Counted from the first letter of the stretch, positions 1 through 5,770 are shown. The stretch: DNA of 6,651 bases from Halobacteriales archaeon (GCA_018609935.1 JAHENH010000087.1:1-6651); one strand, 5' to 3'. Program-made: numbers and translations. The notes: generated from the letters alone by a model not told the origin.

Positions 1-407
1 AATTTGTCCGGTGTTTTTTCATTTTTAAGAGCATTTATTAAATCCCCTACATTATAATGTATATCTTTTTTTGTAGATGGAGATACAAATTCTAATTTAC
101 TATTCTTATATATAGCTACGGATATTGTTGGAAAAATTATCTCTTCATGATCATCCCTTGTAATTTTATTTTTTTGTAGTTTTCTTTTAAAATGTGGATA
201 TAGCTGTAATTCATTTTTTTCCGCCCAATTTCTGAATTCTCTATATTTCTCAATTTCAGGCCATGGTCTTGCATCAGTTAATTTTATTCTTTTTGGCCAT
301 ATACTAATTTTAACATTTTCTAAGCCATAATTTTCTAGTGTATCTATTATTTTCTTTCTAATACGGACTTCATCAGGTCGAGTATATATTTCAGTTTTTA
401 TATTCAT
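1..407 (-). CDS. haloarchaeal-type HTH-domain protein, 3' end outside window
   Basis: An open frame starts with ATG at 407 on the minus strand and runs 135 codons to the left edge without a stop, so the C-terminus is missing. It begins MNIKTEIYTRPDEVRIRKKI. It contains a block around residues 28-47 (NVKISIWPKRIKL, then DARPW), then FRNWAEKNELQLYPHFKR (about 57-74), and later IIFPTISVAIYKNSKLEFVSP (about 88-108) followed by YNVGDLINAL. This order resembles small haloarchaeal HTH proteins (the HTH_63-like family, about 120-140 aa), whose second half has a 'P...LAVY....L..V.P' strand and a final 'DGL.AL' segment. That recognition is from memory. The role in such proteins is presumed DNA binding, but no target is known to me. 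It has its own TATA-like box 29 nt upstream. The coding frame is certain; the family is moderately sure. Confidence 0.7.
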   Translation of the reverse strand, partial: MNIKTEIYTRPDEVRIRKKIIDTLENYGLENVKISIWPKRIKLTDARPWPEIEKYREFRNWAEKNELQLYPHFKRKLQKNKITRDDHEEIIFPTISVAIYKNSKLEFVSPSTKKDIHYNVGDLINALKNEKTPDK

Positions 408-430
408 AATATATTAGTTATTATATTATT

Positions 431-441
431 GAATATATATC
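431..441 (-). promoter_or_regulatory. TATA-like box of the HTH gene
   Basis: Read on the minus strand the site is GATATATATTC, centred about 29 nt before the ATG at 407. This spacing fits a leaderless or nearly leaderless archaeal transcript. The background is very AT-rich, so a chance match is possible. Confidence 0.4.
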
Positions 442-501
442 TAGACAAATAAAAGTGTTTGTACTAAAATATAAATAATTTTAATAAAAAATTTAGATAC
501 A

Positions 502-547
502 GTTAAAAATCATAAAAAATAAACCTAAAATACCGATATTTTTAGGT
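502..547 (-). terminator. hairpin plus T-rich tail downstream of glutaredoxin
   Basis: An 8-bp stem is formed by ACCTAAAA at 523-530 and TTTTAGGT at 540-547, with a small loop that can add two more A-T pairs. Read on the minus strand, the direction of the glutaredoxin gene, the stem is followed by a T-rich run with T6 and T5 blocks. It lies between the glutaredoxin stop and the next minus-strand promoter, so a terminator is the simplest reading. It could instead be one hairpin of the mobile-element relic at 585-630. Confidence 0.45.
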
Positions 548-584
548 AACTATTTATTAGGGATTTATACTATAAGTAGGGTTG

Positions 585-630
585 ATGTGAAAGGAAACCA
601 CCGTCCTTTATGGCGTGGAGAATGTCACAT
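585..630 (+). repeat. nested hairpin resembling an IS200/IS605-type right end (relic)
   Basis: The outer arms ATGTGA (585-590) and TCACAT (625-630) are perfect inverted repeats. Inside, CCAC (598-601) pairs with GTGG (615-618), and CC (605-606) pairs with GG (612-613) around the loop TTTAT. The right flank reads GTGGAGAATGTCAC. IS200/IS605-family right ends in archaea often show a hairpin followed by a GGAGGATGTCA-like tail, which this recalls. No tnpA or tnpB coding remains can be seen nearby. It sits 3 nt beyond the glutaredoxin stop codon, so it might instead be part of that transcript's 3' end. Confidence 0.35.
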
Positions 631-632
631 AT

Positions 633-986
633 CTATATTGCTTTTGTTTTCTCTTCTAACTCTCCTTCTTCATGCATTTCATATACTGTATCACTCCCGC
701 CTAAAAATTCTCCATCAACGAAAACCTGCGGTATTGTAGGCCAATCAGTTATTTCACTTAACACTTCGCGTATTCTTGGATCATTTAATACATTTACAGT
801 TTCAAAGTCTTCTTCATAATGAGCGATAGTTTGTACTGCTTTCCTAGAATATCCACATTGAGGCATATGTTTATTACCTTTCATAAATATAATTATATCT
901 TTGTCTTCTATCGATTCCTCAATTCTTTCTTTCATTTCTTCTCTAGTATCTGCATTTTCTATTCTTTGCTGCATTGTTTCGGACAT
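633..986 (-). CDS. monothiol glutaredoxin (Grx4/GrxD type, CGYS motif)
   Basis: This 117-aa protein matches the single-domain monothiol glutaredoxins that bind a glutathione- or thiol-ligated [2Fe-2S] cluster and pass it to target proteins. Residues 1-25 are a charged helix. The domain then shows IIIFMKGNKHMPQCGYS (about 32-48): the lysine of MKG is the usual thiol-ligand contact, and the single active cysteine is in CGYS, where most bacterial and eukaryotic members have CGFS. Later come WPTIPQVFVDGEFLGGSD (about 82-99), with the cis-proline TIP and the GGSD cluster/glutathione loop. MPQCGYS is typical of haloarchaeal relatives as I remember them. The ATG start gives a normal family length. 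BolA, the known partner of this class, is the next gene upstream on the same strand, about 200 nt away. The function as an Fe-S carrier or iron sensor is inferred; the family is very sure. Confidence 0.93.
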   Translation of the reverse strand: MSETMQQRIENADTREEMKERIEESIEDKDIIIFMKGNKHMPQCGYSRKAVQTIAHYEEDFETVNVLNDPRIREVLSEITDWPTIPQVFVDGEFLGGSDTVYEMHEEGELEEKTKAI

Positions 987-1023
987 ATATAATAATTTAA
1001 TCTTATTCTCAATAAACTTTTAT

Positions 1024-1034
1024 CTTATATATTT
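1024..1034 (-). promoter_or_regulatory. TATA-like box of the glutaredoxin gene
   Basis: On the minus strand the site reads AAATATATAAG, centred about 43 nt before the ATG at 986. It would give a leader of roughly 15 nt. It implies that glutaredoxin can be transcribed independently of bolA. Confidence 0.4.
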
Positions 1035-1188
1035 GAAATCCAACCAAATACTTAAGAAACTTTTTGTAATATAAATATAGTTATAACATAGAAACTATTT
1101 TACAATGTTCCTTTTGGTGTCTACTTTATGAAGGAGGATTAGATGCTAAAAGTTAAAAGGGAAAATTCACATATAATATCTTTTATAT

Positions 1189-1437
1189 TTATTGTTTATC
1201 TTCAGACGGGGATACAGCATTTATTTCTACTGCATGTATTTCATTTCCTATTTTATCATCCAAGACATCATATATCTTTCTTCGCCTATCTACTTTGGTT
1301 AAACCCTCGAATTCAGGAGATTTGACATGTAATTTGAAATGTTTAGCATCTTCACCTTCTTCTTCTCGAGTTTCTACTTTGACTTCTGATTTTTTAATAT
1401 TAGATTTAATAAGATTTTGGACTTCTTTTTTTTCCAT
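1189..1437 (-). CDS. BolA family protein
   Basis: This 82-aa protein is a full-length small BolA/IbaG-type protein, the usual partner of monothiol glutaredoxins. Such pairs form a [2Fe-2S]-bridged heterodimer used in iron regulation and cluster delivery. After an N-terminal helix (MEKKEVQNLIKSNI) the core reads HFKLHVKSPEFEGLTKVDRR (about 33-52). It includes the conserved 'F/Y-x-V-x-S..FeG' strand and the 'RR..IY..L' helix, and ends in EIHAVEINAVSP, the conserved 'iHAl.i...P' strand. The histidine of that last strand (HAVEI) is the residue that in characterised BolA proteins can ligate the cluster. It starts with ATG and is followed on the same strand by the glutaredoxin gene. A candidate promoter lies about 50 nt upstream. 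Family assignment is very sure; the exact cellular role is inferred. Confidence 0.92.
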   Translation of the reverse strand: MEKKEVQNLIKSNIKKSEVKVETREEEGEDAKHFKLHVKSPEFEGLTKVDRRRKIYDVLDDKIGNEIHAVEINAVSPSEDKQ

Positions 1438-1481
1438 ATAACTATATTAACATTAGAAAAAAGATAATAACTTTGAATCAG

Positions 1482-1493
1482 CTAATATATTAC
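1482..1493 (-). promoter_or_regulatory. TATA-like box of bolA
   Basis: Minus-strand TAATATATTAGC lies about 50 nt before the bolA ATG, following a slightly GC-richer patch (GGAGCTA on the plus strand). The distance would leave a leader of about 25 nt. It is one of several AT-rich candidates. Confidence 0.3.
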
Positions 1494-1556
1494 GGAGCTA
1501 ACATTATTTTAATAATTACGTTTTCGCTAACAGACAAGTTTAAATTTATTTTTAAT

Positions 1557-1721
1557 TTATTTTTCACGTGTTTTATTTATTTCTTTTTCAAGTTCTTCTA
1601 TTAACTCTTCTGTTTCTTTTTTTTATTTTATCGCTTATTTCTTCAGTTTGATCTAATAGTTTCTCAATTTTTTGTTGACATTTTCTAATGCTTTATCTAT
1701 TTTATCTTGTTTTTCTGACAT
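1557..1721 (-). pseudogene. 54-aa coiled-coil protein gene, frame broken by two compensating indels
   Basis: From ATG at 1721 the frame reads MSEKQDKIDKALENVNKK and then hits TAG after LRNY. If one A is added to the A6 run (T6 on the plus strand, 1668-1673), the frame continues IEKLLDQTEEISDKIKK. If one A is removed from the A8 run (T8, 1617-1624), it continues as ETEELIEELEKEINKTREK and stops at 1557-1559. The two shifts cancel, so the 165-nt span is exactly 55 codons. The restored product is a highly charged single amphipathic helix or coiled coil with leucine/isoleucine heptads. I do not recognise a family. Both indels sit in homopolymers, so sequencing or assembly error is as likely as true decay. 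It lies upstream of bolA on the same strand. Confidence 0.55.
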
Positions 1722-2261
1722 ATTAACTATAACTACATCTAAAAATTTTAATATTTTTATTTTTTTATAAATAATAAATTTAAGTAATAAAAAGATGTAT
1801 AAAAACTTAAAAATTGTATGTTTACAATTAAAAAATATTATTTTTATTTATTAAGCAATAAGAATTTTATTTCATAGAGTATATATAATAAATAAAATAT
1901 TAATTTAGCTGTTTTTTATAAAGATTTTTCTTTAACATCTTAATTCAAATAGTCAAAAAGTATAAAATGACTTAGCTGAAATAATCAATTTTTATTATTT
2001 ATAAATTTATTAAATAATTAGAAAACATAGAAACTTTTACAAAATAATTAATTTCTTTTATATTTAACAATATAAAATTACCAATATACAATAGATTTTG
2101 TAGTAAAAAATATTATCCTCCAAATAGAACAATATTTGATATTAATAAATTATTTAACCAGAAAAACTAAGTTTCTATATAAAAATGGAAATCTTGCCTA
2201 GCTATATAAGAAAAGATATCTACAAATTACTTTAAAAGCGCCGAAGATTTCCCAATTTGAG
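1722..2261. other. very AT-rich non-coding region next to the partition operon
   Basis: About 540 nt without a credible gene on either strand, with nearly all bases A or T and frequent stops in all frames. What it holds: a 21-nt near-palindrome at 1996-2016 with TATTTATAAA-like arms; the sequence ACATAGAAACTTTTACAA at 2025-2042, also found in a near-copy at 1086-1105; and a 9-bp inverted repeat at its right end (2187-2195 and 2244-2252). Its position just downstream of a parA operon makes a centromere-like site possible, but no regular iteron array is visible. Confidence 0.5.
2181..2252 (-). terminator. 9-bp inverted repeat with T5 tail after the ParA operon
   Basis: GGAAATCTT (2187-2195) and AAGATTTCC (2244-2252) are perfect inverted copies 48 nt apart, starting 10 nt past the stop of the ParA partner gene. 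On the minus strand the second arm is followed by ATTTTTATATAG. It could be a long-loop terminator or a binding site of the partition protein. The GCGCCG patch between the arms is unusually GC-rich for its surroundings. Confidence 0.35.
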
Positions 2262-2687
2262 TTATTTATTTTTGTTAGGGTTATCAAGTATATCAGTATT
2301 GTTAAGTAGGTTTTTTATCTCTTCTATATTGAGTTCTTTTAGTTTTTCAGTTCCAAGAAATAATATTAAAGGATATAAGTGTCTGTTTTTTTCCAGTTTT
2401 TCTTGATCAAATTCTAGTTCATATTCAAGTTTTGTTTTTTTAACAGATTTATTTAGTTTTTTTTCAAGATCTTTTCTTAAATAAAATGTTTTATGGGATC
2501 TATCTTTTACTCTATCTCTTGATTTCTTTTTATCATCTTGTTTAGAACTTATTTGTTTGTTATTTGTTTTTTCTTTGTTTTTCTTTTCTGTTTCTCCGGA
2601 ATTTTTATTTTTATTTTCTTTTTTTGTTTTTTCTTTACGTTCAAATCGTTCGGAAATTCCCTTCATTTCTTCTTCTCTTTCAGACAT
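2262..2687 (-). CDS. small basic ParA partner, ribbon-helix-helix-like
   Basis: This 141-aa protein is encoded directly after parA, its ATG overlapping the parA stop by 8 nt (ATGTCTGA), so the two are translationally coupled. Residues 1-62 are a Lys/Glu/Asn-rich, probably disordered tail. Residues 63-80 read RSHKTFYLRKDLEKKLNK, which looks like the beta strand and first helix of a ribbon-helix-helix DNA-binding fold. A second part, EKLEKNRHLYPLILFLGTEKL (about 96-116), resembles the 'L.KNRHFYP' block that I remember from proteins beside haloarchaeal plasmid parA genes. There is no ParB HTH or CTPase motif. By analogy with the archaeal SegAB pair, where SegB is a ribbon-helix-helix centromere binder, it probably binds the partition site and stimulates the ATPase. 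The gene is sure; the role is inferred from context and fold. Confidence 0.75.
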   Translation of the reverse strand: MSEREEEMKGISERFERKEKTKKENKNKNSGETEKKNKEKTNNKQISSKQDDKKKSRDRVKDRSHKTFYLRKDLEKKLNKSVKKTKLEYELEFDQEKLEKNRHLYPLILFLGTEKLKELNIEEIKNLLNNTDILDNPNKNK

Positions 2688-3495
2688 CTTCTTTTACCTT
2701 TGATTTTTTTGAGAATTTATTGTCCAAGTATTCAGCTATTGATAAAAGTTCTTCTTCCATATCACATTTTTCCTTATGGTTGAATATTGAGAAATTATTT
2801 GTTATTGAACGTTGTAGAGCGACTCTTTTCCTTATTTTAAATATTGGCATTTTATCTGAAAAATATTTTTCAAACATTTTCATTATTTCTTTCGACTCAT
2901 TATTATGTTCAACTCGATTCGTAACTAGGGCTAATATATTGATATTTGTTTCATACCATTCTTCTAGGCTCTCTATTTGTTTTATTAAAAGTTCTAGTGC
3001 ATCTCTACTTAGTTCTTCTGCATAAGTAGGTATTAATACGTTTTTTGTCGCTAACAGTGCGTTGTCCGTGAGTATATCTAAGCTTGGTGGACAATCGATA
3101 ATTATATAATCATAGTTTTTGTCTATATTCTTTATAGCTTTATCAAGTCTTTTTCTTGCTCTGGGTGCATTCACTAGATCCGATTCTGTATTTACCATTT
3201 GGTTATTACTAGGTATTAAATCAAGTTCTTTATGGCTATATATTATATTATTTATCTTGGGTTGGTTTTCAATGTCAGTTAATATATGGTGAAGATTGAA
3301 ATCATTAGATCTATAATGGTTTTTAAATCCTAATGCTTTAGTTAGACCACCTTGAGGGTCTGTATCTATTGCTAGAATATCATGGTTTCTCTGATTTAAT
3401 GCCCCAGATAGATGTGTTGACAATGTTGTTTTTCCTACACCACCCTTCTGTAAACAAACAGATATCTTTGCTGTCTGTGATGTCTGTCCCATCAT
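2680..3495 (-). CDS. parA: ParA/SegA-type partition ATPase
   Basis: This 271-aa ATPase belongs to the ParA/MinD superfamily that moves DNA cargo over the nucleoid using ATP-dependent dimerisation. It has the deviant Walker A KGGVGKTT (residues 17-24, with the signature lysine K17 and K22). Walker A' follows as AIDTDPQGG (42-50, D44 and D46), and Walker B as YIIIDCPPSLDILTDNAL (130-147, D134). After that comes PTYAEELSRDALELL, typical of ParA. The length is that of the small ParA/SegA class without an N-terminal HTH domain, so autoregulation would fall to the partner protein. ATGATG at the start allows either methionine. The downstream partner gene overlaps by 8 nt, making a two-gene partition operon. 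It could serve the chromosome, or be a trace of an integrated plasmid; no replication or integrase gene is in view. Family assignment is very sure. Confidence 0.93.
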   Translation of the reverse strand: MMGQTSQTAKISVCLQKGGVGKTTLSTHLSGALNQRNHDILAIDTDPQGGLTKALGFKNHYRSNDFNLHHILTDIENQPKINNIIYSHKELDLIPSNNQMVNTESDLVNAPRARKRLDKAIKNIDKNYDYIIIDCPPSLDILTDNALLATKNVLIPTYAEELSRDALELLIKQIESLEEWYETNINILALVTNRVEHNNESKEIMKMFEKYFSDKMPIFKIRKRVALQRSITNNFSIFNHKEKCDMEEELLSIAEYLDNKFSKKSKVKEDV

Positions 3496-3530
3496 TTATA
3501 TACAATACCTCTGCATATTTCTGTGATATC

Positions 3531-3541
3531 AACATATAAAA
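3531..3541 (-). promoter_or_regulatory. TATA-like box of the parA operon
   Basis: Minus-strand TTTTATATGTT is centred about 42 nt before the parA ATG. Between it and the start lies CTGTGATATC (3521-3530), which recurs as CTGTGATGTC inside the first codons (3475-3484), a possible operator. A second TATA-like string sits only about 10 nt before the ATG and is too close to serve. Confidence 0.35.
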
Positions 3542-3556
3542 AACTAAGTCAGACAC

Positions 3557-3581
3557 AAAAAAAAATAAAAAATATGAAAAA
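3557..3581 (-). terminator. oligo-T terminator of the dehydrogenase gene
   Basis: On the minus strand, from 10 nt past the stop codon, come runs of T5, T6 and T9 (A5 3577-3581, A6 3567-3572, A9 3557-3565 on the plus strand). Repeated T runs without a hairpin are the usual archaeal terminator. They separate this gene from the parA promoter just beyond. Confidence 0.6.
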
Positions 3582-3590
3582 GATTGTTTA

Positions 3591-4373
3591 TTAATTTTCA
3601 GCTACATAATCCCTTGCTATAGAAGCAGCTCTATTTTTACTTAACATTCTAGGGAGTTTAAATAAAAGTTTATCCCTAAAACCACCTGGTACTACAACCG
3701 TTTTATTATTAATTAATGCTTCATATCCCTGACGTGCAACTTCCTGAGGATCCAAAAGATCCCTGTCTGAAAGCTTAGAAGCTTCCATACCACCCTTTTC
3801 AAAAAGTTCGGTATCAGTCTCAGGTGTACAAAGTGCTGTAACACTAATATTTTTGTCAGATAATTCATTATTTAAAGCTACAGAAAATGAAACTATATAT
3901 GATTTTACAGAAGAATAAACAGCCATTTTGGGTACCGGATATGCAGCAGATGTAGAGGCATGATTTAAAATCTTACCACCGTCCTTTTTATTCATAGATT
4001 TCAAAAAAAACTTAGTTAACTCAGTAAGTGAAACAAGGTTTAACTGTATCATATCTCTTTCCTGATCTATATCGGTGTCAATAAAATTTCCAAATATACT
4101 AAATCCAGCATTATTTACAAGAATTTCTATATCTATCATGTTATCAACTATGTCTTCATAAAGTTCTCTAGCAGATCCAGGCTTTGAGAGATCCTTAGGG
4201 AATACATATGCATTTATATCATTTTCTTCTTCAAGATCCTCCTTAAATTTGTTTAATTTGCCTTCACTTCTTGCAACTAAAACTACATCATGGTTATTTT
4301 TTGCAAATTGCTTAGTTAATTCATATCCAATACCTTTAGAAGCCCCTGTAATTAAGGTAGTACCTTTAGACAT
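3591..4373 (-). CDS. short-chain dehydrogenase/reductase (SDR, classical type)
   Basis: The protein is 260 aa from the ATG at 4373. A TTG nine bases earlier could extend it by three residues but is less likely. It is a classical NAD(P)-dependent SDR: TGASKGIG (9-16) binds the cofactor, and VLVARSEGKL (about 31-40) gives the basic residues that favour NADP(H). NNAG is at 87-90, with the structural asparagine at N112. The catalytic triad is S140, Y153 and K157, in ASTSAAYP and YSSVK. The 'ILNHAST' strand and the C-terminal TPETDTELF segment resemble the DltE/YqjQ-like group of broad-specificity reductases acting on small ketones, aldehydes or acyl substrates. The substrate cannot be told from sequence. 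It is a single-gene unit with its own TATA box and a clear oligo-T terminator. The family is very sure. Confidence 0.92.
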   Translation of the reverse strand: MSKGTTLITGASKGIGYELTKQFAKNNHDVVLVARSEGKLNKFKEDLEEENDINAYVFPKDLSKPGSARELYEDIVDNMIDIEILVNNAGFSIFGNFIDTDIDQERDMIQLNLVSLTELTKFFLKSMNKKDGGKILNHASTSAAYPVPKMAVYSSVKSYIVSFSVALNNELSDKNISVTALCTPETDTELFEKGGMEASKLSDRDLLDPQEVARQGYEALINNKTVVVPGGFRDKLLFKLPRMLSKNRAASIARDYVAEN

Positions 4374-4406
4374 ATTTAACAATAATAAATATGTTTTATT
4401 AAAATA

Positions 4407-4417
4407 TTTATATATAT
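4407..4417 (-). promoter_or_regulatory. TATA-like box of the dehydrogenase gene
   Basis: Minus-strand ATATATATAAA is centred about 38 nt before the ATG at 4373, giving an expected leader of about 10 nt. This short leader supports the ATG over the TTG at 4382, which would fall almost on the transcription start. Confidence 0.45.
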
Positions 4418-4502
4418 TTATATTCTATTTTACACAAAAACATATAACTATTAAGTTAGAATTATTCAAAAAACCTATTTTGATAAGACACAATATCTGG
4501 GT

Positions 4503-4520
4503 CTATATATGAATATATAG
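4503..4520. promoter_or_regulatory. perfect inverted repeat between divergent genes
   Basis: CTATATA and TATATAG flank a TGAA spacer, forming a perfect 7-bp inverted repeat in the divergent intergenic region between the dehydrogenase and tfb. It could be a regulator site acting on either gene. In such AT-rich DNA chance is a real alternative. Confidence 0.25.
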
Positions 4521-4572
4521 TTACCAATAATAAATATGAAATGTTAAATTTAATACTACATTCGTTAAGATT

Positions 4573-4590
4573 AATCAAAGGTTTATAAAG
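4573..4590 (+). promoter_or_regulatory. BRE/TATA promoter of the tfb gene
   Basis: AATCAAAGG followed by TTTATAAAG (4582-4590) is the best match in the window to an archaeal BRE plus TATA box. Transcription would begin near 4610, leaving a leader of about 30 nt before the TTG start at 4642. The leader has no Shine-Dalgarno sequence. Confidence 0.6.
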
Positions 4591-4641
4591 TAAGGACTGT
4601 TTAAACAGAAAGAATAATAAACCTATAAAAAGTGAAAAAAA

Positions 4642-5595
4642 TTGGAAAAAGAAAAAATAAGACAACAGGAAAAGGAAGAAAAAGAAAAGGAAGAACAAGG
4701 AGAGGAAAAAGACATATTATGTCCAGAATGTGGATCTGATGAACTTCTACAAGCTGATAGAGCTGAATTAGTCTGTGATGATTGTGGAGTAGTAGTAGAA
4801 CAACAACAAATTGATCATGGACCAGACTGGAGAGCCTTCAACCAAAAAGACAAAAACAAAAAATCCCGGGTAGGAGCTCCCAAAACAAAAATGATGCACG
4901 ACGAAGGCCTATCAACAACAATAGACTGGAAAGACAAAGACGCATATGGAAGATCACTATCCAACAAACGAAAAAAACAAATGGATAGACTACGCAAATG
5001 GCAAAGAAGAATAAGCACAAAAGACTCAAAAGAAAGAAACCTCAGATTTGCCCTAGGAGAAATAGACCGGATGGCAAGTAGTCTAGACATACCTGAAAGC
5101 ACAAGAGAGGTAGCAAGCGTAATATATAGAAGAGCACTAAACGAAGAACTAATCCCTGGCCGTAGTATAGAGGCAGTAGCAGCAAGCGCACTCTATGCAG
5201 CATGCAGACAAGACAACATACCATCAAGCCTAGACGAAATAGTATCAGCATCAAGAGTCGATGAACAAGAGGTAGCAAGAACATATAGATATATCTCAAG
5301 AGAACTTGGACTAAAAATAGGTCCTACGGATCCAAGCGAATTCGTACCAAAATATGCATCAAAACTTAATCTAAGTGAAGAAACCCAAAGAAAAGCAATA
5401 GAAATAATAGAAAAATCAGCAGAAGAAGGCCTTCTAAGTGGAAAATCACCAACAGGATACGCTGCAGCAGCTATTTATCTAGCAAGCATACTTTGTAATG
5501 AAAAACGCACACAAAAAGAAGTAGGGGAAGTCGCTAACATTACTGAGGTAACAATACGTAACCGCTATCACGAACAAGCAGAAATAATAAGATAG
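4642..5595 (+). CDS. tfb: transcription initiation factor IIB (TFB)
   Basis: This 317-aa protein is a complete archaeal TFB, which recruits RNA polymerase to TBP-bound promoters. A charged Lys/Glu tail (1-24) precedes the zinc ribbon, with ligands C27, C30, C45 and C48 in CPECG and CDDCG. The B-reader/linker follows, including GPDWRAF and TTIDWKDKDAYG. The two cyclin repeats span about 115-210 and 215-310; the first contains IEAVAASALYAACR and the second SPTGYAAAAIYLAS with the terminal TEVTIRNRY helix that contacts BRE DNA. The only workable in-frame start before the zinc ribbon is TTG; a stop codon lies 9 nt before it. A GTG at 4632 is out of frame by one base across an A7 run, so a homopolymer error could hide a GTG start. 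Codons are rich in AGA, ATA and CTA. Family assignment is certain. Confidence 0.97.
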   Translation: MEKEKIRQQEKEEKEKEEQGEEKDILCPECGSDELLQADRAELVCDDCGVVVEQQQIDHGPDWRAFNQKDKNKKSRVGAPKTKMMHDEGLSTTIDWKDKDAYGRSLSNKRKKQMDRLRKWQRRISTKDSKERNLRFALGEIDRMASSLDIPESTREVASVIYRRALNEELIPGRSIEAVAASALYAACRQDNIPSSLDEIVSASRVDEQEVARTYRYISRELGLKIGPTDPSEFVPKYASKLNLSEETQRKAIEIIEKSAEEGLLSGKSPTGYAAAAIYLASILCNEKRTQKEVGEVANITEVTIRNRYHEQAEIIR

Positions 5596-5611
5596 AAATT
5601 AACTAATATAT

Positions 5612-5625
5612 CTAAAAATTTTTAG
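5612..5625. terminator. palindromic A5T5 terminator after tfb
   Basis: CTAAAAATTTTTAG is a perfect 14-nt palindrome beginning 17 nt past the tfb stop. It provides a T5 run on both strands, so it may end tfb from the left and any minus-strand transcript from the right. Confidence 0.45.
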
Positions 5626-5708
5626 TTTGAAAACTGACTTTCTATATCTATATCTTTCTTTTCTTGTTCAGTAGCTTCAAATAATTGCTTTTTTGTATAA
5701 CCAATCAT
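5622..5708 (-). CDS. possible 28-aa peptide
   Basis: An ATG at 5708 opens 28 codons ending in TAA: it begins MIGYTKKQLFEATEQEKKDI and ends DIESQFSN. The composition is hydrophilic and could form one amphipathic helix. An upstream in-frame stop fixes this as the only start. A TATA-like CTTATAAG (5721-5728) is close upstream, but closer than usual for a promoter. No family is recognised. It may be a real small protein, a remnant, or chance; it is convergent with tfb. Confidence 0.25.
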   Translation of the reverse strand: MIGYTKKQLFEATEQEKKDIDIESQFSN

Positions 5709-5770
5709 GTTGGAGACAAACTTATAAGATATTTAGTTAATATGTATATTAAATGTATTAACTGAATCAT

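Noticed and set aside
610..819. 69-codon plus-strand frame opposite the glutaredoxin gene
   Set aside because: It is almost entirely antisense to a clearly conserved glutaredoxin and has no recognisable domain.
2185..2235. 16-codon plus-strand frame behind a TATA-like string
   Set aside because: Too short, the TATA-like string is too close to the ATG, and it overlaps the inverted repeat.
2538..3025. Phe-rich plus-strand frames (81 and 153 codons) that look like membrane proteins
   Set aside because: They are mirror images of the Lys-rich ParA partner and ParA genes; the Phe content comes from reading AAA/GAA codons backwards.
4462..4698. Minus-strand frame with a Phe/Leu-rich start resembling a transmembrane segment
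   Set aside because: Its N-terminal part is antisense to the Lys/Glu-rich start of tfb and it covers the tfb promoter; no family match.
4815..5299. Minus-strand frames of 63-95 codons inside tfb
   Set aside because: All lie opposite conserved TFB coding sequence.
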